Positions 45,863 through 55,239 of a DNA stretch of 64,000 bases are shown piece after piece. The DNA lies in assembly GCF_003240585.1 (NCBI RefSeq), contig NZ_PCDP01000035.1:248001-312000 (forward strand), given 5' to 3'. This DNA is from Arminella tubonensis (GTDB lineage: Bacteria > Pseudomonadota > Alphaproteobacteria > Rhizobiales > Rhizobiaceae). A program made the translations under genes and the position numbers. The notes below the pieces were generated by a model that saw only the letters and a list, made by a program, of their open reading frames with translations, had not been told where the DNA came from and searched no databases. Within the stretch, counting starts at the first letter, position 1; each line of letters opens with the position of its first letter.

Positions 45863-46468
45863 ATGAGCCACGAAAGCTATGAGCTTAAGGCCGAGGCGCG
45901 CGAACGGGTCGGTAAGGGGTCCGCCCGTGAACTTCGCCGCAACGGATTGATTCCTGCTGTCATCTACGGTGACAAGCAGCCCCCAATCTCGATCACTCTG
46001 AACACCAATGACGTCACCAAGCGTATTCACGCTGGCGGCTTCATGACCACGATCGTTACGATCGACATCGGTGGCAAGAAGATCAAGGTTCTGCCGAAGG
46101 ACTACCACCTCGATCCGGTCCGTGACTTCACGATGCATGTCGACTTTCTGCGCGTATCTGGCAACACCCAGGTCACCGTTGAAATTCCGGTCCACTTCAT
46201 CAACGAAGACAAGTCCCCAGGCATCAAGGTCGGCGGCGTCGTGAACATTGTTCGCCACGAAGTCGAAGTCCATTGCCCGGCCGATGCGATCCCGGAAGCC
46301 TTCACCGTCGACCTCACCGGCGCGAAGATCGGCGACAGCATCCATATCTCCCAGATCACCCTGCCGAAGGGCGTGGTTCCGGTCATCACCGACCGCGACT
46401 TCACGATTGCGACCATCATCGCACCTGCAGGCGGCCTCTCGGGCGAAGAAGGCGAAGAAGAAGCTTAA
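45863..46468 (+). CDS. rplY: 50S ribosomal protein L25/general stress protein Ctc
   Basis: A 201-residue two-domain L25. The N-terminal domain binds 5S rRNA ([20 protein letters not shown], then [17 protein letters not shown]). A TL5/Ctc C-terminal domain (about 100-190) has [20 protein letters not shown] and [18 protein letters not shown]. It ends in an acidic tail (GEEGEEEA). The length is usual for alphaproteobacteria. A ribosome site AAAAGG precedes it. In most rhizobia pth follows; here two other genes intervene. Confidence 0.95.
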   Translation: MSHESYELKAEARERVGKGSARELRRNGLIPAVIYGDKQPPISITLNTNDVTKRIHAGGFMTTIVTIDIGGKKIKVLPKDYHLDPVRDFTMHVDFLRVSGNTQVTVEIPVHFINEDKSPGIKVGGVVNIVRHEVEVHCPADAIPEAFTVDLTGAKIGDSIHISQITLPKGVVPVITDRDFTIATIIAPAGGLSGEEGEEEA

Positions 46469-46493
46469 TCCTCTAAGCCATCCGCAAGGATAC

Positions 46494-46548
46494 AAACCCG
46501 CTTTTCCGGAACGGCGATACCGCCGCGGTCGGGACAGCGGGTTTTTTT
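46494..46548 (+). terminator. Terminator after rplY
   Basis: AAACCCGCT (46494-46502) and AGCGGGTTT (46536-46544) with a long, partly paired loop (GGCGATACCGCC inside), followed by TTTT. Confidence 0.75.
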
Positions 46549-46711
46549 GTCTTCGAACTTCCTCGACCGGCCGATAAGAGGAATTTCAGCAATTTCCGTT
46601 CTATTAGCGACCATTAACCCAGCCGTTTCAGCAACATTTAACAAATTCATGAAAGCGTGCAGCATAAAGTTGTAACACGCCCCGCTTCCGGTGCGGGAGA
46701 GAAGCGGAACC

Positions 46712-49078
46712 ATGAGTAATTCCGTAGAAAACAGATTTTTCGCAATCGTTTGCGGCGCTCTGCTTGTATTCGTGGCACCCCTGTTCGTGCTGTTTCTGTT
46801 TCTTTCCTCCGAACGTGCCGAGAAGGAAATCCGCGACCATATCTCCGTCCTGCTTGTCGCCAACGCCCAGGCGCTTGCCAAGCCGCTCTGGGATCTCGAT
46901 GAGGACAGTGTCACCCAGATCAGCGCCACGACTGTTGCCGAGGGCGCCATAGTCCGGGTCAACGTCCGTGATACATCCGGCCAGCTCGACGTTACCCAGT
47001 CGACGATCCCGAAGTCCTACACCGGCGAGCTCGAAGCCATTTCCCGGCCGATCGTCTACAACACGGTCGACGGCAAGAAGAGCCTCGGTACCATCACGGT
47101 CTATTACCCGGCGCTCGGCCTGTTCGACGGCTTGAAGCATGAGGAGGTCGTCTTCATCTCGATCTTCATCTTCGCTGTATTGACGGTGTTCGGTACCGCG
47201 CTCATCGGCAACCGCATTTTCGTTATCCAGCCGCTGATGCGCCTGACCCACGCAATCGAAGCGACACGCCAGCTCGGCTCCCGTCACCATGTCGACTGGC
47301 AGTCGAACGACGAGATGGGCCGGCTCGCCCGCAGCTTCAACGAAATGCAGAGCAAGCTGGAGCGCGAGGAGACCGAGCTTCGGCTGGCCCATCGCCGCGC
47401 GACGGATACTTACAACCTGACGCCGGCCATGCTGTTCTCGCTCGACGCCGACGACTGCATCGTCGCAGTCAGCGATTACTGGCTCGCCGCGACCGGCTAT
47501 GAGCGCGACCACATGATCGGCCGCAAGTTCGCGAGCCTCGTATTGCCGGATTCGCGCGAGGACTATGTTCAGCGCAAGGAAAACCGCCACGACGGCGGCG
47601 CGCGGCTGAACGTGACCGTTAAATTTCTTTGCCGGGATGGCCGCGTCATAGACGTGCTGGTCCTGGAATCCACCGCGATCCAGAATGGCCGCACACTTTC
47701 GGTGATGACAGACGTCACGGATCTCAAGCAGTCGGAGGACCGCAACCTTCGCCAGGCGATCACCGATCACCTGACCGGCCTGCTTAACCGCCAAGGTTTT
47801 GAGACGGCGCTCGACGCCAAGATCAACGAAGCCGACCTGCGCGAACGCGAACTCGCCTGCCTTTTCATCGACCTCGACCGCTTCAAGTGGATTAACGACA
47901 ATCTGGGCCACGCGGCAGGCGACGCGGCGTTGCGCGAGCTGGTGTCGCGAATGCATGACCGTCTGGGCCCCGGAGACATCGCCGCCCGTCTTGGCGGCGA
48001 TGAGTTCGCAATCCTGCTTTTGTCGGAAGATGCCGAGAAACGGGCGTTCGAAATGGCAGCCGGCATCGCTGACATGTTCGAGGTTCCCTTCGTCGGCGAC
48101 GCCCGCCTCAGCGCCAGCATCGGCATCGCGATCTACCCCAAACACGCTTCCAATGCTTCCGAACTTCTCCTTAAGTCCGATATGGCGATGTATGCGAAGA
48201 AGCGTGACGGCAAGAACGGCGCACAGGTCTTCAACAACGGCATGCTGGACGATGCCCGCCGTCGCGCCGAGATCGAGGGCTACATCGAAAATGGCCTGAA
48301 CGAGGACTGGTTCGAGGCGCACCTCCAGCCGATCGTCAATATCGAGGATCGCTCGATTGCCGGCTTCGAAGCGCTGATGCGCCTGCATCATCCGCAAAAA
48401 GGCATATTGCCGCCGAAGAGCATCATCGACGTCGCCGAGGAAACAGGCTCGATCATCCGCATCGGCAACCGCATCATGGAAAAGGCAATCTGCGGCCTGG
48501 CGCGCATGCAGCAGATCGAGGGCATGCAAGACGCCTATCTCGCCATCAACTTCTCGCCCATCCAGTTCGAGCCCGCGCTGCCCGCAAGGATCGTCAGTCT
48601 TCTCGACCGCTACAACATCCGGCCCGAGCGCATCGTCGTCGAGATCACCGAAGCCGTCCTGATGGACGACAATCCGGAAATCCGCACCATCATCAACGAG
48701 ATCTGCCGCTTTGGCTGCCGCATCGCCCTCGACGACTTCGGCACCGGCTATTCCTCGCTGAGCTACATCAATCGCTTCCCGGTCGACATCATCAAGATCG
48801 ATCAATCCTTCACCCGTGCCATCAACGACGGGTCGCCGGATGTTCGTCGCAAGAGCCGAATGCTGATAGAAAGCATCACCACCCTGTCGCACAAGATGAA
48901 CTGCACCGTGATCGCCGAAGGCATCGAGACCGAAGAGGAATGTGCGACGCTTGTCTCGATGGGCCTCGACTACGGCCAGGGCTTCCTGTTCCATCGGCCG
49001 CAGCATCCCGACGTGCTTCTCGAAATGCTGGCCGGAACGCAGTATCATATTCACGGCTCAGTCGCCCAAGCATCGTGA
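46712..49078 (+). CDS. Membrane HAMP-PAS-GGDEF-EAL cyclic-di-GMP enzyme
   Basis: A 788-residue sensor. TM1 (residues about 10-30) and TM2 (about 143-168) enclose a periplasmic domain of about 110 residues with ALAKPLWDLDEDSVTQISAT. HAMP (about 170-225), PAS (about 235-345, with SDYWLAATGYERDHMIGRKF), GGDEF (about 350-510, LGGDEFAILL intact, no RxxD site) and EAL (about 535-775, FEALMRLHHP intact, DDFGTGYSSL) follow. The start is at 46712 by ribosome site and TM position. It lies between rplY and pth and is followed by a solute-binding protein. Confidence 0.91.
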   Translation: MSNSVENRFFAIVCGALLVFVAPLFVLFLFLSSERAEKEIRDHISVLLVANAQALAKPLWDLDEDSVTQISATTVAEGAIVRVNVRDTSGQLDVTQSTIPKSYTGELEAISRPIVYNTVDGKKSLGTITVYYPALGLFDGLKHEEVVFISIFIFAVLTVFGTALIGNRIFVIQPLMRLTHAIEATRQLGSRHHVDWQSNDEMGRLARSFNEMQSKLEREETELRLAHRRATDTYNLTPAMLFSLDADDCIVAVSDYWLAATGYERDHMIGRKFASLVLPDSREDYVQRKENRHDGGARLNVTVKFLCRDGRVIDVLVLESTAIQNGRTLSVMTDVTDLKQSEDRNLRQAITDHLTGLLNRQGFETALDAKINEADLRERELACLFIDLDRFKWINDNLGHAAGDAALRELVSRMHDRLGPGDIAARLGGDEFAILLLSEDAEKRAFEMAAGIADMFEVPFVGDARLSASIGIAIYPKHASNASELLLKSDMAMYAKKRDGKNGAQVFNNGMLDDARRRAEIEGYIENGLNEDWFEAHLQPIVNIEDRSIAGFEALMRLHHPQKGILPPKSIIDVAEETGSIIRIGNRIMEKAICGLARMQQIEGMQDAYLAINFSPIQFEPALPARIVSLLDRYNIRPERIVVEITEAVLMDDNPEIRTIINEICRFGCRIALDDFGTGYSSLSYINRFPVDIIKIDQSFTRAINDGSPDVRRKSRMLIESITTLSHKMNCTVIAEGIETEEECATLVSMGLDYGQGFLFHRPQHPDVLLEMLAGTQYHIHGSVAQAS

Positions 49079-49209
49079 ACTAAGGCATTTCCCGAGAAAG
49101 TGGCAGCCGGTTTCTTGGACTAAAATGCAACAAAACAAGAGGTTGGAGCTTCCGATTTGATCATGCCAGGTTGGAAATGGCTCTAATTCCCACCCCCGAG
49201 GAGAGACCT

Positions 49210-49941
49210 ATGCGAAAGCTCTTGCTTCTGGCCATCCTCAGCCTGCCGCCGCTCGCCCACGCTTGCCCTACCCACGCCGAGACCGTTGCCTTCACCACGG
49301 AAGAATACCCGCCTTTCGTCTATCGGGACGGAAAGGAGGTAAAGGGCGCGGCGACCGAACAGGTGCAGCAGGTAATGGCGGCGATCGGAGCCGACTATAC
49401 GATCGCGGTGATGCCTTGGGCGCGTGCCTATGCCGAGGCGCAGAGCACGCCGATGACGTGCGTATTCGCAACGGCGCACAATGCCGCGCGCGACAAGCTG
49501 TTCAAATGGGTGGAGCCGCTGCTGATCGACCGCAACATCCTCATCAAGCACGCAGGCGCAGACATCACTGCCGAGAATCTCGATGAGGCCAAGCAATATA
49601 CCGTCGGCACATGGCGCGAGGACTACACCGAGAAACTCCTGCGGCAATCCAATTTCCCAAGGATCGATGTCGCAACCGATTTCAAGGCGACGTTGAAGAA
49701 ACTGATGAGCGATCGGATCGACCTGATGCCGATCTCGGAGTTCTATTTCGACAAGCTGAAGCAGGAGGGTCAGCCGATCGAAAAGGTCGTCCCGTTCTCG
49801 CAGCAACCCCTCGCCGTCGCCTGCCAGAAGGATTTCCCAGGCGAACTGCAGAAAAAGATGCAGACGGCTCTCGACAAGCTCATCGCTGACGGGACGCAGA
49901 AAAGCATCTTCCTGAAATACGGGCTGCATCTCGATAACTGA
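49210..49941 (+). CDS. Periplasmic solute-binding protein, family 3-like
   Basis: A 243-residue exported protein. The signal peptide (LLLLAILSLPPLAHA) precedes a two-lobed binding fold: VAFTTEEYPPFVYRDGKEV, then GAATEQVQQVMAAIGADYTI and AVMPWARAYAEAQ. No permease or ATPase gene is nearby. It follows a cyclic-di-GMP sensor by about 130 bases and could deliver a ligand to that sensor's periplasmic domain. The ligand is unknown; orphan proteins of this sort are common near GGDEF genes. Confidence 0.82.
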   Translation: MRKLLLLAILSLPPLAHACPTHAETVAFTTEEYPPFVYRDGKEVKGAATEQVQQVMAAIGADYTIAVMPWARAYAEAQSTPMTCVFATAHNAARDKLFKWVEPLLIDRNILIKHAGADITAENLDEAKQYTVGTWREDYTEKLLRQSNFPRIDVATDFKATLKKLMSDRIDLMPISEFYFDKLKQEGQPIEKVVPFSQQPLAVACQKDFPGELQKKMQTALDKLIADGTQKSIFLKYGLHLDN

Positions 49942-50034
49942 CGGCGACACAGTCCAAGCACCGCGATTCCGTCTTGACTTTGGCAGCCGTTCCCGCCGAT
50001 GAACGGCTTCGTCATGTTCGGAAGGACGGAGCGG

Positions 50035-50760
50035 ATGCTTCTCATCGCGGGTCTCGGCAATCCCGGCGCCAAATACCGGAACAACCGCCACAATATCGGC
50101 TTCATGGCGATCGATGCGATCCATCGGCGCAACGGCTTTGGCCCATGGTCGAAAAAGTTCAAGGCCGAAATTGCCGAGGGTGAGCTCGACGGCCAGAAGG
50201 TCCTGCTGATCAAGCCACAGACCTTCATGAACCTCTCCGGCGAGTCCGTCAGCGAAGCAATGCGCTTCTACAAGCTCGAGCCCGCCGATCTGGTCGTCGT
50301 CTACGACGAACTGGACCTGGCTTCGGGCAGAGCCCGGCTGAAGACCGGCGGTGGGCATGGCGGCCATAACGGCATCAAGTCGATCGATGCCCATTGCGGC
50401 CGCGAGTACCGACGCCTGCGTCTCGGGATAGGCCATCCCGGCGTAAAGGAACTGGTGCAGAGCCATGTGCTCGGCGATTTTGCCAAGGTCGACCAGACAT
50501 GGCTGGAACCCCTGCTTGACGCCCTTGCCGACAATGCCGGCATGCTGACGCGCGGCGAGGATTCACAGCTGATGAACAAGATGGCCCTTGCCCTGAACGG
50601 CAAGGCTGAATTGGAAAAGCCGAAGCCGGAAAAGAAGCCTGACAGCAAGCCATCCGGCCAATCCCACATCCACAAGGCACGCGACCACAAACCGAAGCTG
50701 CCGACAACGGGACCGATGGCGGAAATGCTGAGGAAGATGTTCGGCGCCAAGGACGATTGA
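50035..50760 (+). CDS. pth: Peptidyl-tRNA hydrolase
   Basis: A 241-residue enzyme that releases tRNA from prematurely ended peptidyl-tRNA. It begins [20 protein letters not shown] with the catalytic His in HNIGF, then [23 protein letters not shown] (Asp) and [14 protein letters not shown], all as in Pth. A basic Lys/Pro-rich tail beyond residue 190 ([14 protein letters not shown]) is typical of rhizobia. The start at 50035 is preferred because [10 protein letters not shown] is the canonical N-terminus. Confidence 0.94.
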   Translation: MLLIAGLGNPGAKYRNNRHNIGFMAIDAIHRRNGFGPWSKKFKAEIAEGELDGQKVLLIKPQTFMNLSGESVSEAMRFYKLEPADLVVVYDELDLASGRARLKTGGGHGGHNGIKSIDAHCGREYRRLRLGIGHPGVKELVQSHVLGDFAKVDQTWLEPLLDALADNAGMLTRGEDSQLMNKMALALNGKAELEKPKPEKKPDSKPSGQSHIHKARDHKPKLPTTGPMAEMLRKMFGAKDD

Positions 50761-50761
50761 G

Positions 50762-51217
50762 ATGGACAAGGTCGCCAGCTTGGACGTCCGTGCCGCGCGT
50801 GCCGAAGACCTGACGGCTCTTCTAACTCTTTATCGGCAGCTGAACCCCGACGATCCCGCTATGGCGGAGCACGATGCTCTTGCTCGCTTTAAAGAGGTTC
50901 TCGCTCATCCGGGAATGACGATATTCATAGCCCGCGCCAACGACGTGGCGGTCTCCTCGGTGACCCTGGTGGTGATCCCGAACCTCACCCGCGGTGCGAA
51001 GCCCTACGCCTTGATCGAAAATGTCGTGACGCACGCCGATCATCGCCAGCGAGGCTATGCAAGGGCGCTGATCGAAAAGGCCATCACCACCGCCTGGGAT
51101 GTCGGCTGCTACAAGGTGATGCTGCTGACCGGCTCCACGGAGGCGGCGACGCTTCGCTTTTACGCGAATTGCGGGTTTTCGCAGAACAAGACCGGCTTCC
51201 AGATCCGCCGGCCATAA
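50762..51217 (+). CDS. GNAT-family N-acetyltransferase
   Basis: A 151-residue acyl-CoA-dependent transferase. The fold begins VRAARAEDLTALLTLYRQLN. The acetyl-CoA loop is THADHRQRGYARALIEKAIT (Q/RxxGxA type), with the late AATLRFYANCGFSQNKTGF motif. It begins one base after the pth stop, so it is co-transcribed. The substrate is unknown. Confidence 0.87.
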   Translation: MDKVASLDVRAARAEDLTALLTLYRQLNPDDPAMAEHDALARFKEVLAHPGMTIFIARANDVAVSSVTLVVIPNLTRGAKPYALIENVVTHADHRQRGYARALIEKAITTAWDVGCYKVMLLTGSTEAATLRFYANCGFSQNKTGFQIRRP

Positions 51218-51221
51218 GCCG

Positions 51222-51533
51222 TTACTCTTCAGGCTCGGTGGTGAACATCAGCGGAAACCCGGCCTCGCGGCCATAATCCGTGGCTTCCTTGGCCTTGGTC
51301 TCGGCAATGTCCTTCGTGGCGACGACGATGACGCAGGAGCCGAGCTGGTGGGCAGTCAGCATCATGCGAGCGCCCGTTTCTTCGCTCATGCGGAATACGG
51401 CCTTGAGCACCATGATGACGAACTCGCGCGGCGTGTAGTCGTCATTGATAAGGATGACCTTGTGAAGCTTCGGCTGCTCCGTCTTCGGCTTTGTCACCGT
51501 TTTCGGCTTTATCGTCGTTCCGCTGCCACTCAT
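51222..51533 (-). CDS. clpS: ATP-dependent Clp protease adaptor ClpS
   Basis: A 103-residue adaptor bringing N-degron proteins to ClpAP. The core LHKVILINDDYTPREFVIMV shows the NDD hairpin that forms the N-degron pocket, then LKAVFRMSEETGARMMLTAH (the late Met and His line the pocket) and VVATKDIAETKAKEATDYGR. The variable N-terminus is basic and Thr-rich. Rhizobia have two ClpS; the short, late-diverging sequence fits ClpS2, but I leave this open. The start is at 51533. Confidence 0.9.
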   Translation of the reverse strand: MSGSGTTIKPKTVTKPKTEQPKLHKVILINDDYTPREFVIMVLKAVFRMSEETGARMMLTAHQLGSCVIVVATKDIAETKAKEATDYGREAGFPLMFTTEPEE

Positions 51534-51637
51534 GGAAGTCCGTCCCCTAAAGACACCTGAGCCTTGAAGAGCCCGCTCATCGCCTATATTGCGCCGCAAC
51601 CGCCGCGATTCAAGAATGAACTCGCAGATTCGGTCCC

Positions 51638-52039
51638 TCAAGTGCCCTCAAGCAAAACGCACTTTTGTCCTTGCCCCTTCAGCACGATGATCGCCTTCTT
51701 ATCGAAGCTCGCAAACGTATCTCCGCCGAGACCCTGCCCCTCGTAAGCGATTGCGCCATCGGCGAAATCGCCTCCGGCTTCCATCATTATAAGCCCCGCC
51801 GTTATTGCACCTCGGTCCAGGACCACGCTTTCGATGGCAAGCAGTGCCTTGGTTGCCTGGACAAGCTCCAAATGGGTCAGCTTGTAGAGACGACGCAATA
51901 CCCAAATCATCTCACAGACGGCGATCGTCGGAATAACGACAATGTCTGACCCTAAAATCTCTGTGGCCCGCCTACCCTCGGCCGGGGGGTCCAGCGTGAT
52001 TGCGCGAACGAGAATGTTGGTATCGACTATGATACTCAA
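51638..52039 (-). CDS. vapC: PIN-domain toxin, VapC type (second module)
   Basis: A 133-residue toxin. It begins LSIIVDTNILVRAITLDPP, then IPTIAVCEMIWVLRRLYKL (Glu), and ends with GGDFADGAIAYEGQGLGGDTFASFDKKA, which carries Asp residues of the PIN site. The TTG start at 52039 overlaps the antitoxin stop (TTGA, 52036-52039); the frame is open to 52060. The partner is an AbrB-type antitoxin. Activity is assumed to be an RNase. Confidence 0.86.
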   Translation of the reverse strand: MSIIVDTNILVRAITLDPPAEGRRATEILGSDIVVIPTIAVCEMIWVLRRLYKLTHLELVQATKALLAIESVVLDRGAITAGLIMMEAGGDFADGAIAYEGQGLGGDTFASFDKKAIIVLKGQGQKCVLLEGT

Positions 52040-52290
52040 CTCTCTGCTTCTCCCGCCCACCCTGCAGCGGCTGCTTCGTCGAGTTCCTTCAACGTAAAGC
52101 TCCTACCGGTCTTGTTTCTAAACATGCCAAAGAGATCTTCGATTCGGCCTTTCGGCAGGGCTTGCACGGATACCTTGCCCTTGGGCAGAAGATCGACTTC
52201 GATTTCGTCGCCCGGTCTAACGTGTAGATGATCGAGCACTTCTTTCTTCAATGTAACCTGCCCTTTTGATGTGACCTTGAGCCTGACCAT
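52036..52290 (-). CDS. AbrB/MazE-type antitoxin
   Basis: An 84-residue antitoxin. The N-terminal swapped-hairpin domain reads VRLKVTSKGQVTLKKEVLDHL then VRPGDEIEVDLLPKGKVSV, standard for AbrB/VapB. The C-terminal part (KGRIEDLFGMFRNKTGRSFT) binds the PIN toxin. The start at 52290 follows GGAG by seven bases. Upstream is a perfect palindrome (52314-52333). It forms one operon with the PIN toxin. Confidence 0.88.
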   Translation of the reverse strand: MVRLKVTSKGQVTLKKEVLDHLHVRPGDEIEVDLLPKGKVSVQALPKGRIEDLFGMFRNKTGRSFTLKELDEAAAAGWAGEAES

Positions 52291-52313
52291 AGTGCTACTC
52301 CTTGGAGCGCATA

Positions 52314-52333
52314 GTAAGGCAACTCTGCCTTAC
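52314..52333. promoter_or_regulatory. Palindromic operator of the second toxin-antitoxin operon
   Basis: GTAAGGCA (52314-52321) and TGCCTTAC (52326-52333) form a perfect 8-bp inverted repeat with four bases between, 24 bases upstream of the antitoxin ATG. Confidence 0.68.
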
Positions 52334-52435
52334 CCGCAATACAAACGCCACCGCCAATACCGAAAGGCTTGACCGCCCTGCTCCTTTATCTCATACGCAC
52401 TGCCAAAGAATTCAAGTAAAGCAGGTGTCAGAGCC

Positions 52436-53539
52436 ATGGGCTTCAAATGCGGTATCGTAGGACTTCCGAATGTTGGGAAGTCGACCCTCTTCAACGCGCT
52501 GACCAAGACGGCGCAGGCGCAGGCAGCGAACTACCCGTTCTGCACCATCGAGCCGAACACCGGCGAAGTCGCCGTGCCTGACCCGCGCATGCGCAGGCTT
52601 GCCGACATCGCCAAATCCAAGGAGCTCATCCCGACGCGCATCTCCTTTGTCGACATCGCCGGCCTCGTGCGCGGCGCCTCGAAGGGTGAAGGCCTCGGCA
52701 ACCAGTTCCTGGCGAACATCCGCGAAGTCGACGCGATCGTCCACGTGCTGCGCTGCTTTGAAGATGACGACATCACCCATGTCGAAGGCCGCATCAACCC
52801 GGTCGGCGATGCCGAGACGATCGAGACCGAGCTGATGCTCGCCGACCTCGAGAGCCTGGAGCGCCGGACCGAGCAGACACGCAAGCGCGCCAAGAGCAAC
52901 GACAAGGAATCGGTGACGATGCTGCCGATCATGGATGCCTCGCTGAAGCTTTTGAACGAAGGCAAGCCGGTCCGCACCCTGCTGTCGAAGCTTGATGCCG
53001 AAGAACTGGTGATCCTCAAGAGCCTCAATCTCCTGACCTCGCACCCGGTCCTCTACGTCTGCAACGTGGCGGAAGAAGATGCCGTATCCGGCAATGCCCA
53101 CACCGAAGCCGTCGCCGTCATGGCAAAGGAGCAGGGCGCCGAAACCGTGATCATCTCCGCGGCGATCGAATCCGAAGTGGCGCAATTGCCGGAAGACGAA
53201 GCCAAGGAGTTTCTGTCCGCCCTCGGTCTCGACGAGGCGGGCCTCGACCGCCTGATCCGTGCCGGCTACAAGCTGCTGCACCTGATCACCTATTTCACCG
53301 TTGGCCCGAAGGAAACACGGGCCTGGACGATCGAGCAGGGTACCAAGGCACCAGCCGCCGCCGGCGTCATCCACTCCGATTTCGAACGCGGCTTCATCCG
53401 CGCCAACACGATTGCCTATGACGACTACATCGCCTTCAACGGCGAAACCGGCGCCAAGGACAACGGCAAGGCGCGCGACGAAGGCAAGGAATACGTCGTC
53501 CAGGATGGCGACGTCATCCACTTCCGCTTCAACACCTGA
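52436..53539 (+). CDS. ychF: Ribosome-associated ATPase YchF
   Basis: A 367-residue Obg-family P-loop protein that prefers ATP. It begins GFKCGIVGLPNVGKSTLFNAL (G1), then FVDIAGLVRGASKGEGLGNQ (G3), a coiled-coil insertion (RRTEQTRKRAKSN), YVCNVAEED and a C-terminal TGS domain (LITYFTVGPKETRAWTIEQG, then ANTIAYDDYIAFN). The degenerate NxxE G4 motif explains ATP use. Usually near pth, as here. Length as expected. Confidence 0.95.
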   Translation: MGFKCGIVGLPNVGKSTLFNALTKTAQAQAANYPFCTIEPNTGEVAVPDPRMRRLADIAKSKELIPTRISFVDIAGLVRGASKGEGLGNQFLANIREVDAIVHVLRCFEDDDITHVEGRINPVGDAETIETELMLADLESLERRTEQTRKRAKSNDKESVTMLPIMDASLKLLNEGKPVRTLLSKLDAEELVILKSLNLLTSHPVLYVCNVAEEDAVSGNAHTEAVAVMAKEQGAETVIISAAIESEVAQLPEDEAKEFLSALGLDEAGLDRLIRAGYKLLHLITYFTVGPKETRAWTIEQGTKAPAAAGVIHSDFERGFIRANTIAYDDYIAFNGETGAKDNGKARDEGKEYVVQDGDVIHFRFNT

Positions 53540-53580
53540 GCAGCCCGGCGCACCGGTCCTGCGCTGAACGCGCGCCCGTC

Positions 53581-54687
53581 TCAGAGGGCGCGCGGCAGCC
53601 TCTCCGACAGGCTATGCGGCAGCAACCGCAATGTCAGCCGCCTGAGCGGCACCCAGCCGATACCGATGACAAGAACGATGACGCCCACGATCAGCAGCGT
53701 CAGGTAGAAATAGGTGTCGACGCCTGCATTTCCCTGTTTGAACACGCCGTAGATCGCAACGCCGAGCGACATCAGGCCCGCAGTGACAAACGCGCGCCGG
53801 TCGATGATGAGACCGATCAGCATCATCGCAGCGACCGTTACAACGACGGCGGAGAGCCAGGTGCTATAGCCATGGTCTTGGCCCAACAGCGAAATCCCTC
53901 CGATCCAGACTCCGAGCACGCTGTAAAGCAGCGCTGGCGCTGTTCCCAAGTGAAGCCAGAACGCAATATCGGAGCGCAGGGTCTGCCGCCTGACATCGCG
54001 CAGGTCGAAATAAAGGGCGATGGCGAACAGGCAAAGTGCTGAAATCAAGAGGATGACCGAAAACAGCCTGAGATTATTGAGCGGAAATGACGGATCGTCG
54101 CCAAGATAAGCCACGACGCGGATGAAAAGGTTAACCGCGAAAACGAAGGCTGCCATCACCGCGAGAGCAAAGGACAACGGCACGCGGTAACGCAGATAGT
54201 AAAGCCCGGAGGCCACCGGCAACGCGGCCAGCAACGGGATTGGAAAATGTGAAGCCGCCAAGAAATCGGGATTGATCGGAAACCACATGACCATGAGGTT
54301 CGCGGTCCAGACGAAGAGCGCGACCGTCAGCGCGACAGCTGGCAACGCAAGCCGCTGACGCCGCACCAATACCTCCGAAAGAAGGATAATGGCCGGAAGC
54401 ACCACATAGAGCGACGCGATGCCCCAGAGACCGCTGAGCAGGATGACGACACCGATAGTGATCAGGATGTCGTGAAAGCCGCGAACGAAGCGCGGTGTCT
54501 CCGTATCCGGCTCTACGGACAATAGCTCCTCAGCCAGCGTATGCGGTCGTTGCGATTGTGCTGCCTCGAAACCCTCCTTCACGATAACGCCGCGATCCAT
54601 CAGAAAAGGCAGCAGTTTTTCGCTGGTCTCGGGTGATATCAAAGCGGCTTGCGCAGCCTCGTCGAGCACCAATCTCAGATCAGCCAT
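53581..54687 (-). CDS. DUF2157-type integral membrane protein
   Basis: A 368-residue protein. A soluble N-terminal helical part (residues 1-75, ALISPETSEKLLPFLMDRGV) precedes about ten membrane segments (DILITIGVVILLSGLWGIA and others). It fits the DUF2157 layout of a short soluble domain before a polytopic membrane region. No catalytic motif is visible. It is convergent with ychF and divergent from the MaoC pair. The function is unknown. Confidence 0.75.
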   Translation of the reverse strand: MADLRLVLDEAAQAALISPETSEKLLPFLMDRGVIVKEGFEAAQSQRPHTLAEELLSVEPDTETPRFVRGFHDILITIGVVILLSGLWGIASLYVVLPAIILLSEVLVRRQRLALPAVALTVALFVWTANLMVMWFPINPDFLAASHFPIPLLAALPVASGLYYLRYRVPLSFALAVMAAFVFAVNLFIRVVAYLGDDPSFPLNNLRLFSVILLISALCLFAIALYFDLRDVRRQTLRSDIAFWLHLGTAPALLYSVLGVWIGGISLLGQDHGYSTWLSAVVVTVAAMMLIGLIIDRRAFVTAGLMSLGVAIYGVFKQGNAGVDTYFYLTLLIVGVIVLVIGIGWVPLRRLTLRLLPHSLSERLPRAL

Positions 54688-54768
54688 GCAGTTTATCCCT
54701 CGGGAATCGTTGAGCCTCGTCCAAGGCTATTGTAAGCAGGCTCGCGAGGATAGGGGAGAGCCGGACGG

Positions 54769-55239
54769 ATGCACAAACAAAAATTGCAGTTTGAAGATTT
54801 TCAACCCGGAAGGACGTTCCCGCTGGGTCCGAAGCCGGTTACATCAGCAGAGATCGTCGAATTTGCCACCGAGTTCGATCCGCAGCCGATGCACATGGAT
54901 GAGGCGGCCGGACGCGCCAGCATCCTCGGCGGCCTCGCCGCATCCGGTTGGCATACCTCCTCTATGTTCATGCGGATGATGATCGACAGCTATCTCCTGA
55001 ATTCGCAATCGGAAGGCGCCCCCGGCGTCGATTTCATGGATTGGAAGAAACCGGTGCTCGCGGGCGACACGCTTTCCGGCTGTTCGACCGTGCTTGAAGC
55101 TCGGCCGATGCGCTCGCGTCCCGGCATCGGCATCGTCAAGTTCCGCCACGAGGTCGAGAACCAGCGCGGCGAACTGGTTTGCCTCGGCGAAAACTCGACG
55201 ATGTTTCGCATGAGCGCACCTGCGGAGGTCTCTCCATGA
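54769..55239 (+). CDS. MaoC-like hot-dog dehydratase, first of pair
   Basis: A 156-residue hot-dog protein. It shows FEDFQPGRTFPLGPKPVTSA, EIVEFATEFDPQPMHMDEAA with the R-hydratase type D-x4-H dyad (Asp and His), then AASGWHTSSMFMRMMID and KKPVLAGDTLSGCSTVLEAR. MaoC members hydrate (R)-enoyl-CoA or similar thioesters. It overlaps the following gene by four bases (ATGA), so the two may form a heterodimer. The substrate is unknown. Confidence 0.87.
   Translation: MHKQKLQFEDFQPGRTFPLGPKPVTSAEIVEFATEFDPQPMHMDEAAGRASILGGLAASGWHTSSMFMRMMIDSYLLNSQSEGAPGVDFMDWKKPVLAGDTLSGCSTVLEARPMRSRPGIGIVKFRHEVENQRGELVCLGENSTMFRMSAPAEVSP

Noticed and set aside
46628..49054. An 808-codon open frame antisense to the GGDEF-EAL gene
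   Set aside because: High-GC shadow of the third-position bias. Its translation has no domain, and the plus-strand product has full GGDEF and EAL motifs.
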